DNA of 64,000 bases from Rhodococcus sp. Z13 (lineage in GTDB: Bacteria; Actinomycetota; Actinomycetes; Mycobacteriales; Mycobacteriaceae): contig NZ_CP107551.1 of NCBI RefSeq assembly GCF_025837095.1, forward strand, positions 3,838,668 through 3,902,667, written 5' to 3'. Within the stretch, counting starts at the first letter, position 1. Every line of letters starts with the position of its first letter. A program made the position numbers and the translations under genes. The notes below the pieces were generated by a model, which was not told the origin of the DNA, ran no database searches, and was given only the letters and a program-made list of their open reading frames with translations. This document shows, piece after piece, positions 31,727 through 40,634 of the stretch.

Positions 31727-33411
31727 CCTCAATCTTTCGCGCGGACCGCGTGCCGGCCTGAGGGTCTTCGGATTGGATGTGGAGACCGTGGATCCGGTGG
31801 GTATCCACGGTCGACTGCCCGACACGGTCGGGTGGCGTCGGGGTCCACGGCCCCGGAAATCGTGTCCTTTCGTCTCGATGAAACTGGTACATGCAGGTCA
31901 CGCAGGCGCAGGTAGCGCTGCGAGCCGGTTCAGGCTGGCCACGAGAAGATCGACATCCGGAGCTGTCGCAGCCAGTCGCAGACGAACACGGCGGGCATGC
32001 CGGGCGATCCTCCCCGCGATCGACAGCAACCGCAGCCGCAGCCGTTTCGGCTCCCACCGCCGCGCTGGAACCTCGGTCAAGGCGAGCATCTGCATCCACG
32101 CGAGCAGCTCGCATGCCAGTTGCACGAGCGCCAACCAGATGCGGTTCTGGTCGAAACCGTGCAACGGAAGATTCTGCAAGCCGGTGGCTTTCGCCGCCCG
32201 GATCCGGTCCTCGCACCGAGCCCGTCGCCGATGCCGCACCTCCAGATCTGGCAGCTGACCGCGGCGGGTGTTCGTCACGAACGCGGTCAGGCGTAGGCCG
32301 TCGCGGTCGGTGAACCGCAACTGCGCACCGGGGTGTGGGCGCTCCTTCCGGACGATCACCCGCATGCCTTTCGGCCAGGTGGACAGGTCGAGTAGGTCGG
32401 TGATCTCGGTGATCCAGGCACCGTCGCGGACCTGCCCGTCGGCGTCGTAGCCGGGGTCCATGCCTGTTCCGGAACCAGATCGATCGCGTCGGCGTGGGCG
32501 TCGGTCAACCCGAATCCGATCGAGTACGATAGGCGACGCTTGGTGAGGTACTCGATCAGGTGGTGGGTACCGCCGGCGCCGTCGATACGGACCAGTACCT
32601 TCTTCCCGACCCGGTATGCCGGGTCGAGCGGCAACTGTGCGAGTGCGTCCTGCACCACGGTGATGTGATCGGAGGCGGTGTTCGATCCCGAGTTACCCGG
32701 CCGCAGCAGCATCGCGACGGGTTCACCGGTACCGCCGGTGCCGTGGTCGACGAACGCGCACAACGGATGGAAACCGAACCCTCGCTTGAACGTCGGGGCG
32801 GCCTGTTCCTTCTCGGAATGCGCGGTGACCAGGGTGGCATCGATGTCGAGGACCAGCGGATGCGCTTCGTCGATGGCATGGTCGGGAGCCGATGTGCCGG
32901 CAGCGGCCCAGGCGTGGGAGCGGGCGGTGGCGCGGGCCCGGTCGATCGCGGCGAGCGCGGTGTCGGTGTCGGCGGCCAACCTGCTGATCAGGCGGGAGAC
33001 GGTCGGGTCGGAGGCCACCGCACCGAACAGTTCGGGGTGAGCGCGCAGTTGTGCGATGTCGGCGAGGCAGTCCCCACCGAGTGCGAGGGATACCGCGAGG
33101 TCGAGGACGATCTTGCCGGGATCGTGTCGGGTCAACGGCTTTCGATACGGTGCGAGTTCGGTCGTCAATGCCGTGGCAAGTCCGGTTTTCTCCGCGGTGC
33201 GCAGCAGCAGGATCGCGCCGGCATGCGACACGAGGCCGGTTCCGGTGGCTGATGCGGACAGGTGGGGATAGGGGGACGTAGACTTGCTCACCGGAATGGT
33301 GCTCCTCGAACTGGGACTGATTCAACCTTCGCAAGTCGAATTATCCCAGCTCAGAGCATCATTCTTCGTGATTGACACGGGTTTCCGCTCAATCGGCATG
33401 AATGCCCGAGG
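31727..33411 (-). mobile_element. IS1380-family insertion sequence, copy 2
   Basis: The 1685-bp copy lies opposite to copies 1 and 3 and is flanked by matching CTAG (31723-31726, 33412-33415), showing simple insertion into the PP2C gene. It is one base shorter than copy 1, which frameshifts its transposase. Confidence 0.93.
31898..33291 (-). pseudogene. IS1380-family transposase with a -1 frameshift
   Basis: It matches the intact copy 1 protein but loses one base near 32450-32460. Copy 1 reads TCGGCCTACGAC there, and this copy reads CCGGCTACGAC. The first frame ends at 32356 after 311 residues, and the second (DADGQVRDGAWITEI...) runs to 31898. Around the break it shares variants with copy 3 (TDAHADAIDLVPEQAW) rather than copy 1. 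It is probably inactive without ribosomal slippage. Confidence 0.88.
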
Positions 33412-33415
33412 CTAG

Positions 33416-33638
33416 CGAGTACATCGACGTGGTTCCCGTCCCGATAGGTGTGAAAGAGCTGGTCCTCCACACCGACGGCTACGTCCAGTCGTGTCCCACC
33501 CTTGTTGACGCCGAGGCTCGCTTGAAGGAAGGACTGAATGCAGACCCTTTGTGCATAGGTGAGCTCCGCGGCACCAAGGCGTGGTTACCGGGAAACGATT
33601 CGTTCGACGATCGGGCATACATCCGCCTCGTGCTCTGA
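33416..33638 (+). pseudogene. C-terminal part of the interrupted PP2C-like gene
   Basis: After the CTAG duplication the frame continues SEYIDVVPVPIGVKELVLHTDGYVQ and ends DDRAYIRLVL at a TGA. LVLHTDG and DDRAYIRL fit the last two acidic PP2C motifs (SDG and DNxT-like). The fragment has no start of its own. It is convergent with the amidohydrolase gene 46 bases away. Confidence 0.85.
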
Positions 33639-33683
33639 GGCGAGACGAAGCTGGCAGACTCCTGAGCCCTGTCGCACCCACGG

Positions 33684-35132
33684 CTACCCATGTCGCCAGA
33701 AACCTCGACTCTCCCACGGGCGCGTCGTAGCGATACCGGCGCGTTCAGCGATCGCCTCGGCGCGTTCGGATGCCGTTGCGAGCAGCCCCGCCTCGGCGTT
33801 CCCGTCCAACCAGTCGACGACGCCGTCGCGCATCACGACGCGGCCGTCGACGAGCACCGTGCGGACGTCCCGGCCGGTCGCCTGCCAGGCGAGCGCGGCC
33901 GGGATCGACGACGAGGGGGTGAGGTGGGAGCTGCGGGTATCGAGGAGGACGACGTCGGCCTTGTATCCCGCTGCCAGACGACCGATGTCGGAGGCCTGCC
34001 TCACGGCTCGCGCACCGCCCAGCGTGGCGATCTCGATCAGCTCCTCGGCGGCCACCGCGGCGGCGTCGCAGTTGACGGCGCGTTGCACCACGCCCAGCGT
34101 CTTGAGGTCCGACAGGACGTCGCAGGCGTCGTTGCAGTTCGCGTCGTCGGTGCCGATGCCGACGTTGATGCCGGCCTGGAGGAACGCCGGCACCGGTGCG
34201 ATTCCGGAGCCGAGCACGCCGTTGCTCACCGGTTGGGTGGAGATCGACGCGCCCGCCCGCCGGATCAGCCGGATGTCGGTGGCGTCGACGTGCACGCAGT
34301 GGCCGAGCAGCAGCCGGGAGTCGAGCAGGCCGTACGAGTCGAGATAGCGCACCGCGCTCATCTCACCGACCGGCCGATCCCCCGGCGTCTCCGACAGATG
34401 CAGAGCCCAGATGCCGTCCTGCGTTCGGGCGCGGTCGCGGCTGTACTCCAGGGCCTGCAACGACGTCGTGCTGGCCGTGGAGGGTGACGCACACACGCGG
34501 ATCCGGCCACCGTAGCTGCGGTCGTGCTTCCGGTACATCTCGTCGAGGTCGCTCAGGATCGCGGTGGTTTCACGTAGAACACTCGCCGGGCGTACCTCCG
34601 GTTCCCTAGCCCGCACCGTCTGGAGGAAGGTCGGAGAGGACGGTCTGATGGCGTCGGTGAACATGCGTGCGTAGACGGCGCGGATGCCGGTGCGCCCCAG
34701 GACCTCGATGGCCGTGTCGATCGCGGGCAGTGGATCGAACGGGTGCACGTGGTCGTTCAGCACGACGGTGGTGACGCCCGACCGGATGCTTTCGAGGCAG
34801 AAGAGTTCGAGCGCGACCTTCACGTCCGACAACGAATACGCCGCCAGCCCCGGATACAGGTCGTTGAACATCCAGTCGAGCAGGTCGCGGTCCTGATTGC
34901 CACCGGCCCGGAGCAACGACTGCGTGCCAGGGGTGTGGGAGTTGACCAGCCCCGGCATGACGATCTGGCCGGCCGCGTCGATGATCTCGGCGTCGGCCGG
35001 GATCTCCACCTCGTCATCCGGTCCGACGGCGTTGATCCGGTCGTCCTCGACGAGCACGGTTCCCCGATCGAGGATCCGTCGGCGGTCGTCCATGGTGAGC
35101 ACCCGCCCACCCACGATCGCGATCAGGCTCAC
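33684..35132 (-). CDS. COG0402-type amidohydrolase (heteroaromatic deaminase-like)
   Basis: The 482-residue enzyme belongs to the amidohydrolase superfamily that includes guanine, isoxanthopterin and hydroxy-triazine hydrolases, which remove ring amino or related groups. It has the N-terminal composite-sheet start (VGGRVLTMDDRRRILDRGTVLVEDDRI), GLVNSHTPGTQ, HLSETPGD, LLLGHCVHVD and GIGTDDANCNDACDVL with the catalytic Asp. The usual HxH after strand 1 reads H-T-P, so one metal-binding His is missing. GTG 35132 overlaps the upstream stop (GTGA), following AAGGAG. It is the last gene of the importer/hydroxylase operon, so it probably acts on the hydroxylated product. Confidence 0.85.
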   Translation of the reverse strand: MSLIAIVGGRVLTMDDRRRILDRGTVLVEDDRINAVGPDDEVEIPADAEIIDAAGQIVMPGLVNSHTPGTQSLLRAGGNQDRDLLDWMFNDLYPGLAAYSLSDVKVALELFCLESIRSGVTTVVLNDHVHPFDPLPAIDTAIEVLGRTGIRAVYARMFTDAIRPSSPTFLQTVRAREPEVRPASVLRETTAILSDLDEMYRKHDRSYGGRIRVCASPSTASTTSLQALEYSRDRARTQDGIWALHLSETPGDRPVGEMSAVRYLDSYGLLDSRLLLGHCVHVDATDIRLIRRAGASISTQPVSNGVLGSGIAPVPAFLQAGINVGIGTDDANCNDACDVLSDLKTLGVVQRAVNCDAAAVAAEELIEIATLGGARAVRQASDIGRLAAGYKADVVLLDTRSSHLTPSSSIPAALAWQATGRDVRTVLVDGRVVMRDGVVDWLDGNAEAGLLATASERAEAIAERAGIATTRPWESRGFWRHG

Positions 35133-35698
35133 GGCATTGCTCCTTCCACCGGGGTCTCCGACCCGCGCACCGATATCTCCGCCGAGGCCGCCACGGCTGC
35201 CTGCACCACGGCGGCGTATCCCGTGCACCGGCACAAATGCCCCGTCAGGACCTCCCGCACCTCGTCGGCAGTGACGACACGCTCTTCCGCAGCAGCCCTG
35301 CGAAGGAACCAGGAGAGCGTCACGACGATGCCCGGAGAACAGAATCCGCACTGGACCGCGCCGTGCTCGAGCATCGCCGCGATCAGCGCGTCCTCGGCTG
35401 CCGTGGCGACGGTGGCGACATTGCTTCCCCGTGCCGCGGCGTGTGGAACGAGGCAGGACGGGGTCGGTACCGAGTCCACGAGGACGGTGCACGAACCGCA
35501 GTGGCCGCTCGCGCACCCGAGCGGAAGTGCGACGCCGTGGGAATCCAACACCTCCCACAGGCTCTCGGTGCCGGTCTCCGGCAAGGGCGTCGGCCGGCCG
35601 TCGACCGTGCACGTGGGAGCCACGGCCTGCACGTCGGGCTCCACGGGAAGCCGGGTCGTCGCCGATTCGCCCATCTCCTGCGAGGTCATCGTGCTCAT
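35129..35698 (-). CDS. 2Fe-2S subunit of a xanthine dehydrogenase-family hydroxylase
   Basis: The 189-residue protein carries the plant-type cluster motif (GCASGHCGSC...SC) and the C-terminal cluster motif (CGFCSPGIV...CRCTGYAAVV) of CoxS/XdhC-type small subunits. It passes electrons from the molybdenum centre to FAD. Two closely spaced ATGs exist (35698 and 35689). I chose 35698 because it overlaps the stop of the FAD gene (ATGA) and AAGGGGG precedes it. An N-terminal extension of about 35 residues precedes the ferredoxin fold. Confidence 0.92.
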   Translation of the reverse strand: MSTMTSQEMGESATTRLPVEPDVQAVAPTCTVDGRPTPLPETGTESLWEVLDSHGVALPLGCASGHCGSCTVLVDSVPTPSCLVPHAAARGSNVATVATAAEDALIAAMLEHGAVQCGFCSPGIVVTLSWFLRRAAAEERVVTADEVREVLTGHLCRCTGYAAVVQAAVAASAEISVRGSETPVEGAMP

Positions 35699-36501
35699 AC
35701 CCCCTTCGGGTTGTGCAGGTCGCGGTGGACTCGCTCTGCCATTCCGCTCACCAGTTGCAATGTCTTCGGATCGACATCGCCCGCAGCGAGACACGAGCGC
35801 ACGCAGGCGTCGGCAAAGTCCTCGGCTCCCCCGGGATCACGAAGGCATTCCTCCGCGCCTTCGAGGCGAAGTGTCGGACCGCCGACACCGATCGATACCG
35901 TGGCACCGCAGCCGTCTCCGACGGCCGCCGCGACCGCGACCTCCGACCGGCTCACGCTCGGCCGCAGTGCCACTCGACGGAAGGCGACGCGCTCCGGATC
36001 GCACAGCTCCAAGCCGCAGGCGATCTCGCCGGCTGCGAGTCCGGTCATCGGTATCGACGTCACCTCCACCATGCGGGTGCCGTACTCCCCCATCACGACC
36101 AGCTGCGCTCCACACGCCGCCAGTACGGGGACGAGTTCGCGTGGCCCGAGCGGCGATACGACATTGCCCACCACCGTGGCCCGCCGTCGCACCGCAGGGG
36201 TGGCGAACCAGGAGGGTTCGGTTCCGCCGAACAACGGCCGCAGGATCGGGTCGGTGACCGAGACCATCGCACCCACCCGCAACCGGCCGGCCGAGTGTGC
36301 CGTTGCATCCGGCAGGGAGTCGGCAGGAACGACCGACCAGGCTCCCGGCACGTCCCGCAGATACACCAGCACCGACGGCTCCGTCCCGGTGCTGGTCAGC
36401 CAGGGTTGGACGCTGGTTCCACCACCGACGATCACCGCGTCCCGCGTCATCGCGCCGTGCAGGGCCTCGTCCCAGGTGGAGGCGAACAGGTGTGTGGTCA
36501 T
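35695..36501 (-). CDS. FAD-binding subunit of a xanthine dehydrogenase-family hydroxylase
   Basis: The 268-residue CoxM-type subunit has the FAD-binding signatures AVIVGGGTSVQPWL near residue 22 and ATPAVRRRATVVGNVVS near residue 100. The C-terminal CO dehydrogenase flavoprotein domain follows. Length is normal. It accepts electrons from the Fe-S subunit. Its ATG overlaps the stop of the molybdopterin subunit gene (ATGA at 36498-36501), so the three subunits are probably made in ratio. Confidence 0.92.
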   Translation of the reverse strand: MTTHLFASTWDEALHGAMTRDAVIVGGGTSVQPWLTSTGTEPSVLVYLRDVPGAWSVVPADSLPDATAHSAGRLRVGAMVSVTDPILRPLFGGTEPSWFATPAVRRRATVVGNVVSPLGPRELVPVLAACGAQLVVMGEYGTRMVEVTSIPMTGLAAGEIACGLELCDPERVAFRRVALRPSVSRSEVAVAAAVGDGCGATVSIGVGGPTLRLEGAEECLRDPGGAEDFADACVRSCLAAGDVDPKTLQLVSGMAERVHRDLHNPKGV

Positions 36502-38717
36502 GCGGGCACCTCGCTTCTCGTCGGCACCACACGCCGGGCCGGGATGGACGCGACCGGCTCACCCGTGGCCGCTCGGATCGCCGCGGCGACGGCAGCGGGT
36601 GAGGAGACCAAGGGGCCTTCCCCGATTCCCTTCGCGCCGAACGCCAGATCGAGCTTGGGGTGTTCGACGATCACCGGCACCACCTCGGGCACGTCCGTCG
36701 CGCCGGGCAGCAGGTAGTCGCCGAATCCGGTGGTGAGCTGGCGTCCTTCGGCATCCACGTCGCGTTCCTCCCACAGGGCGAAGCCGACGCCCTGGACGGT
36801 GCCGCCGACGAGCTGGCCTTCCACGGCGACCGGATCGACGGCTCGTCCGCAGTCCTGCGCGCACACCACCTGCACGACGGAGCACTCCCCGGTCAGTTCG
36901 TCGACGTCCACGACGGCGCGGTGGGCCATGATCTGGAAGGCCTTGTGGGGACGGCCCGGTCCGGTCGGTGGCCCGTCGTTGGTGTCGGTTTCGGTCCAGG
37001 TGTCCGCGTGGTCGTCTCCGAGCAGTGCCGTGAGATCGTCGTGGCTCCACCGATCCGGCACGGGCCTTCCCTTGTCCCGGGCTCGTTCCCGCAGGCGCTG
37101 TGCGAGGCGTTCTGCGGCACCGGCGGCCGCTCCCCCGCTGGCCATGGTCTGGCGGCTGGCCTTGCTGCCGCCGGCGGTGGGGAAACTCGTGTCCGCCACC
37201 CGCACGGTCACGGGCAGGCCCGGGAAGTGGTGCCCGACCATCCGTCGCAGTACTTCGTCGACGCCCTGGCCGACGTCGGCCGCAGCGGAGATCACCTCGA
37301 CGCCGCTGCGGGTGAGCCGGACCGCGGCGGTGGCGGGGTCGGGCTTGCCGTGCCCGAGGCCGGCGCTCTTGATCCCCAGCGCCACACCGGTACCGCGTCG
37401 CATCCCCTCCGCCGGGGCACGTGCCGGTTCCGGGACGGACAGTGCTGCGTCGAGCACCTCGCGGGGGTCGGCACATCCGGCGAGGGGCTGGCCGGTGGTG
37501 GCCAGCGGTTCCTCCGGTTCGAGGAGGTTCCTGCGCCGCAGGTCGATCGGGTCGATGCCGAGTTCGGCGGCCACAGCGTCGACGGTGGATTCGATGAGGA
37601 AACAGGCCTGCGTCGCCCCGAAGCCGCGCATCGCCCCGGCGGGCGGGTTGTTGGTGTAGACGGTGGTGGTCTCGAGGTCCACCGCGTCGAAGCGATACAT
37701 GCCGGCGCTGAAGTCGTGGACGATCGCGGTGACCGGCAGCGAGGTGTGCGCGTAGGCGCCGCCGTCGAGCAGGGTGCGGGTGCGCAGCGAGACGAAGCGG
37801 CCGTCGTCGTCGCAGGTCAGCTCCACCTCGGTGCGCATCGGGTGGCGGCTCGGGTGCGCGGCGAGCGATTCGGCGCGGGTGTAGGCCATACGGACGGGCC
37901 GGCCGGTGCGCAGCGCGGCGAGCACCAGGTGTGCCTGGACGGTGATGTCCTCCCGCCCACCGAACGCGCCGCCGATGCCGGCGTGGTGCAGCACCAGCCC
38001 GTCGGCGCGGAGACCGAGGGCGCGGGTGACCTGCAGGTGGTCGGCGTGCAGGTCCTGGGTGGCCACCCACAGGTGCACGGTGCCGTCGGGGTCGGGCACC
38101 GCCAGTCCGGCCTCGGGGGCGAGGAAGGCGGCGTCCTGCCGGCCGGTGCGCCAGCTGCGTCGCACCACCCGCTTTCCCCTCGCATCGCCGCGGCAGGTGC
38201 GGGCAGTGGTGACGAGGTTGCCGTCGGGACCGACCTGCGGTGCCTCCGCATCCAGTGCCCGGCTCGGGTCGACCAGGGGTGGCAGCACGTCGAGGTCGAG
38301 GGTGAGGACGGTGGCCATCGTCCGGGCGGCCCGTGCGGAGGTCGCGACGACGAGGGCCACGGGTTCGCCGAAGTGCCGGATCTCGTGCTGGGCGAGGACG
38401 GGTTGGTCCTGCACCTTCGATCCGAGGCGCCGCCCGGGCAGGTCGGCTCCGGTGAGCACCGTGACGGCACCCGGAACGCGCAGTGCCGCCGCGGTTTCCA
38501 CCCGTCGGATCCCGGCCCGGGAGACGGGTGCCCGCACGGTGACGGCGTGCAGTTCGCCGTCGGTGTGGAGCATGGGCGCGAAGCGGTGTTCGCCTCGCAG
38601 TTTGGTTTCGTCCTGCGGGCGGATGCCACGCACCCCGACAGGGGCCGGCACGGTACCGGCCCCTGTGCGGGTGCGTCCGTCGGATCGGGCCGACGAGCGC
38701 GGACGTGGCGCGTCCAT
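36498..38717 (-). CDS. Molybdopterin-binding large subunit of a xanthine dehydrogenase-family hydroxylase
   Basis: The 739-residue CoxL/XdhB-like subunit hydroxylates a carbon next to ring nitrogen, or oxidises an aldehyde, with water as oxygen source. Visible motifs are the N-terminal GIRPQDETKLRGEHRFAPML, GIGGAFGGRED, AMRGFGATQACF, the central AADVGQGV and the C-terminal GAKGIGEGPLVSSPAAV, whose Glu is the catalytic base. The start at 38717 leaves 2 bases after the upstream stop; a longer frame runs through the binding-protein gene and is not coding. The active-site Cys-Arg pattern of CO dehydrogenase is not seen. Confidence 0.9.
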   Translation of the reverse strand: MDAPRPRSSARSDGRTRTGAGTVPAPVGVRGIRPQDETKLRGEHRFAPMLHTDGELHAVTVRAPVSRAGIRRVETAAALRVPGAVTVLTGADLPGRRLGSKVQDQPVLAQHEIRHFGEPVALVVATSARAARTMATVLTLDLDVLPPLVDPSRALDAEAPQVGPDGNLVTTARTCRGDARGKRVVRRSWRTGRQDAAFLAPEAGLAVPDPDGTVHLWVATQDLHADHLQVTRALGLRADGLVLHHAGIGGAFGGREDITVQAHLVLAALRTGRPVRMAYTRAESLAAHPSRHPMRTEVELTCDDDGRFVSLRTRTLLDGGAYAHTSLPVTAIVHDFSAGMYRFDAVDLETTTVYTNNPPAGAMRGFGATQACFLIESTVDAVAAELGIDPIDLRRRNLLEPEEPLATTGQPLAGCADPREVLDAALSVPEPARAPAEGMRRGTGVALGIKSAGLGHGKPDPATAAVRLTRSGVEVISAAADVGQGVDEVLRRMVGHHFPGLPVTVRVADTSFPTAGGSKASRQTMASGGAAAGAAERLAQRLRERARDKGRPVPDRWSHDDLTALLGDDHADTWTETDTNDGPPTGPGRPHKAFQIMAHRAVVDVDELTGECSVVQVVCAQDCGRAVDPVAVEGQLVGGTVQGVGFALWEERDVDAEGRQLTTGFGDYLLPGATDVPEVVPVIVEHPKLDLAFGAKGIGEGPLVSSPAAVAAAIRAATGEPVASIPARRVVPTRSEVPA

Positions 38718-38719
38718 CG

Positions 38720-39736
38720 TTACGGGACGATCGGCTCGCTCGGCAGGTACTCGAGCGTCACGAACTCGTCGATCGGACGGTCCTTGGCGAGACCGGCGCT
38801 CTCGAGCATGTCCTGCGTGGTCTCGATGCCCGCGATCTCGAAGGTGCCGAGACCGTTCTCGGCCGCGTAACCGCCGGTGTAACCGTCGAAGTAGGCGTCC
38901 ATGCTGAATTCGAGTGCGGCCGGATCGACTTCGGGGCACTTGCTCACCAGCAGGTCGTAGGCGTCGTCCCAGTTGTCCAGCACCCACTTGGCCGATTCCG
39001 TCCACGCCGTCACGAAACCGGAGACAGCGTCGGGGTTCTCGGCGAGGTAGCTGTTGTTGGCGACCATCAGGTGGCCGTAGGCGGGCACGTACTCCTGCAT
39101 CGGCATGACGGTCAGGTCCGGCCGGGCATCGAGGATCGCCTGGGTGGAGGCCGTCGGGTAGAACACCACCAGCGCGTCGATCTTGCCGTCGAGGAACTCG
39201 GTGGTGGTCGCGTCGTCGGAGGGGATGACGTCGACCTTGCTGCCGTCGATGCCGGTGGCCGTCACGAACGCCTCCCACATGGCGCCCTCGAACTGATCGG
39301 TCTGCACCGACAGCGAGTGCCCTTCCAGATCGGCGGGGGACTTGATGTCCGGCGACGCCAGGATGGTGACCGGGCCGGAGGTCGCAGCGGCACCGACCAC
39401 GGTGATGGGAAGGCCCTGCCCCGCACCGATGATGGTGGGGGCGGCGCCGAGGAGACCGAGGTCGAACTCGCCGGCCGCGACCATCGGGACGGTGTCCGAG
39501 CCGCCCTGGCCGCGGTCATAGCTCAGGGCGAGGCCGTTCTTCTCGAAGATGCCCTGTTCGAGGCCGGCGTAGACCACCGACCAGTCACCCGAGCAGGTCC
39601 ACTCGAACGCCATGTTCAACGGGGTCAGTCCGTCCTCGGTGGTCTCGGCGTCCGAGGAACCGCACGCGGAGGCGAACAGGGCCGTGGTGAGGCCGACGGC
39701 GGCCATCACACAGGTACGACGGGCAGGCAGGGTCAT
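38720..39736 (-). CDS. ABC transporter substrate-binding lipoprotein (NMT1/SsuA type)
   Basis: The 338-residue protein begins with a signal peptide ending in a lipobox-like FASAC-GSS, so it is anchored outside the membrane. The NMT1/THI5-like fold shows EWTCSGDWSVVYAGLEQGIFEKNGL, GEFDLGLLGAAPTI and a FLDGKIDALVVF stretch. Relatives bind sulfonates, nitrate, hydroxymethylpyrimidine, riboflavin or small aromatics. ATG 39736 follows GGGAG. The gene sits between the permease and the hydroxylase, which ties import to catabolism. Confidence 0.9.
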   Translation of the reverse strand: MTLPARRTCVMAAVGLTTALFASACGSSDAETTEDGLTPLNMAFEWTCSGDWSVVYAGLEQGIFEKNGLALSYDRGQGGSDTVPMVAAGEFDLGLLGAAPTIIGAGQGLPITVVGAAATSGPVTILASPDIKSPADLEGHSLSVQTDQFEGAMWEAFVTATGIDGSKVDVIPSDDATTTEFLDGKIDALVVFYPTASTQAILDARPDLTVMPMQEYVPAYGHLMVANNSYLAENPDAVSGFVTAWTESAKWVLDNWDDAYDLLVSKCPEVDPAALEFSMDAYFDGYTGGYAAENGLGTFEIAGIETTQDMLESAGLAKDRPIDEFVTLEYLPSEPIVP

Positions 39737-39786
39737 GGATACTCCCGGGGGCTGTAGGGAAAGTGCGGGATTCGGAGGGGGAAGGC

Positions 39787-40634
39787 TCAGCGCACGACGG
39801 TCTTCCACGGGACGCAGACGCGCTCGAGCCAGACGCACACGTTGAAGAAGACGATGCCGACGAGGCAGGACAGCAGGGCGAGGACGAACACCGCGGCGGT
39901 GTTCAGCTGGGCCGAGTAGACGGTGATGAGATAACCGAGACCTTCGCGTGAGCCGATGTACTCACCGAGGAGCGCACCGACCACCGCGCCCGGTGCGGCC
40001 ACGCGGAACGACGAGAACAGGTAGGGAAGGGCGTTGGGGATGCGCACCTGCAGCAGGATCGACAGCTCGCTGGCGTTGGCCAGCTTCATCACGCTCACCA
40101 GGTCCTCGTCCACCGAGGTCAGGCCGTGGGCGACGTCGACGAGGATGGGGAACACCGCGATGAGGAACGAGCAGATGATGATGGGCAGGGCGTTGCGGCC
40201 GAACCAGATGATGAGCAGCGGGGCGATCGCCACCGTCGGCATCACTCGGATGATGTTCAGGAAGGGGTAGACCAATTCCTCGAACAGGGCGCTGCGGGCC
40301 ATGAGCACGGCCAGCACCACACCGACCACGATGGCGACACCGAAGCCGCCCAGGGACATCAGGGTGGTGGCCCACAGTCCCTCGAGGAACAGGCCGGGGT
40401 TGTCGGCGAAGGAGGCGATCATCTCCGTCGGCGCCGGCAGGATGTACGGGGGGATGTCGAAGACCTCGACCACCACCTGCCACAGGACGACCGCCAGGCC
40501 CAGCACGAGCCACGAGCGGGCGAACTTGAAGATGCGGAAGAGGAGTCCCGTCCGGGCGGCGGGGGGATGACCGCCCGGACGGGAGCCTCGGTGGGGGTGG
40601 AGGTGGCTGTGGTGGGGACGGCGACGGTGGTCAT
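39787..40634 (-). pseudogene. ABC transporter permease with an apparent frameshift in a C-tract
   Basis: ATG 40634 overlaps the ATPase stop (ATGA) and opens a frame reading MTTVAVPTTATSTPTEAPV. The clear permease sequence (ARTGLLFRIFKFARSWLVLGLAVVLWQ) lies in another frame. Adding one base to the six-C run at 40561-40566 joins them. Downstream, the 239 residues from GTG 40506 have all core features: about six helices and the EYIGSREGLGYLI region after the TauC/SsuC-type loop. It may be a sequencing slip, phase variation or a real lesion. Translation from GTG 40506 would clip the first helix. Confidence 0.82.

Noticed and set aside
20833-33411. A composite transposon bounded by inverted IS1380 copies 1 and 2
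   Set aside because: The outer flanks do not match (CTAA and CTAG), and copy 2 has its own perfect CTAG duplication inside the PP2C gene, so it inserted independently.
24523-33640. An intact integrative element with an integrase and tRNA attachment site
   Set aside because: Only the HTH protein hints at this. No integrase, excisionase, transfer genes, tRNA or direct attachment repeats were seen.
36660-38870. 736-residue plus-strand frame opposite the molybdenum hydroxylase gene
   Set aside because: Antisense shadow. The minus strand carries clear molybdopterin-subunit motifs and overlapping operon starts.
38720-39278. Extension of the hydroxylase large subunit upstream to 39278
   Set aside because: The extra residues overlap the substrate-binding protein gene in another frame and show no fold. 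The family N-terminus begins after ATG 38717.
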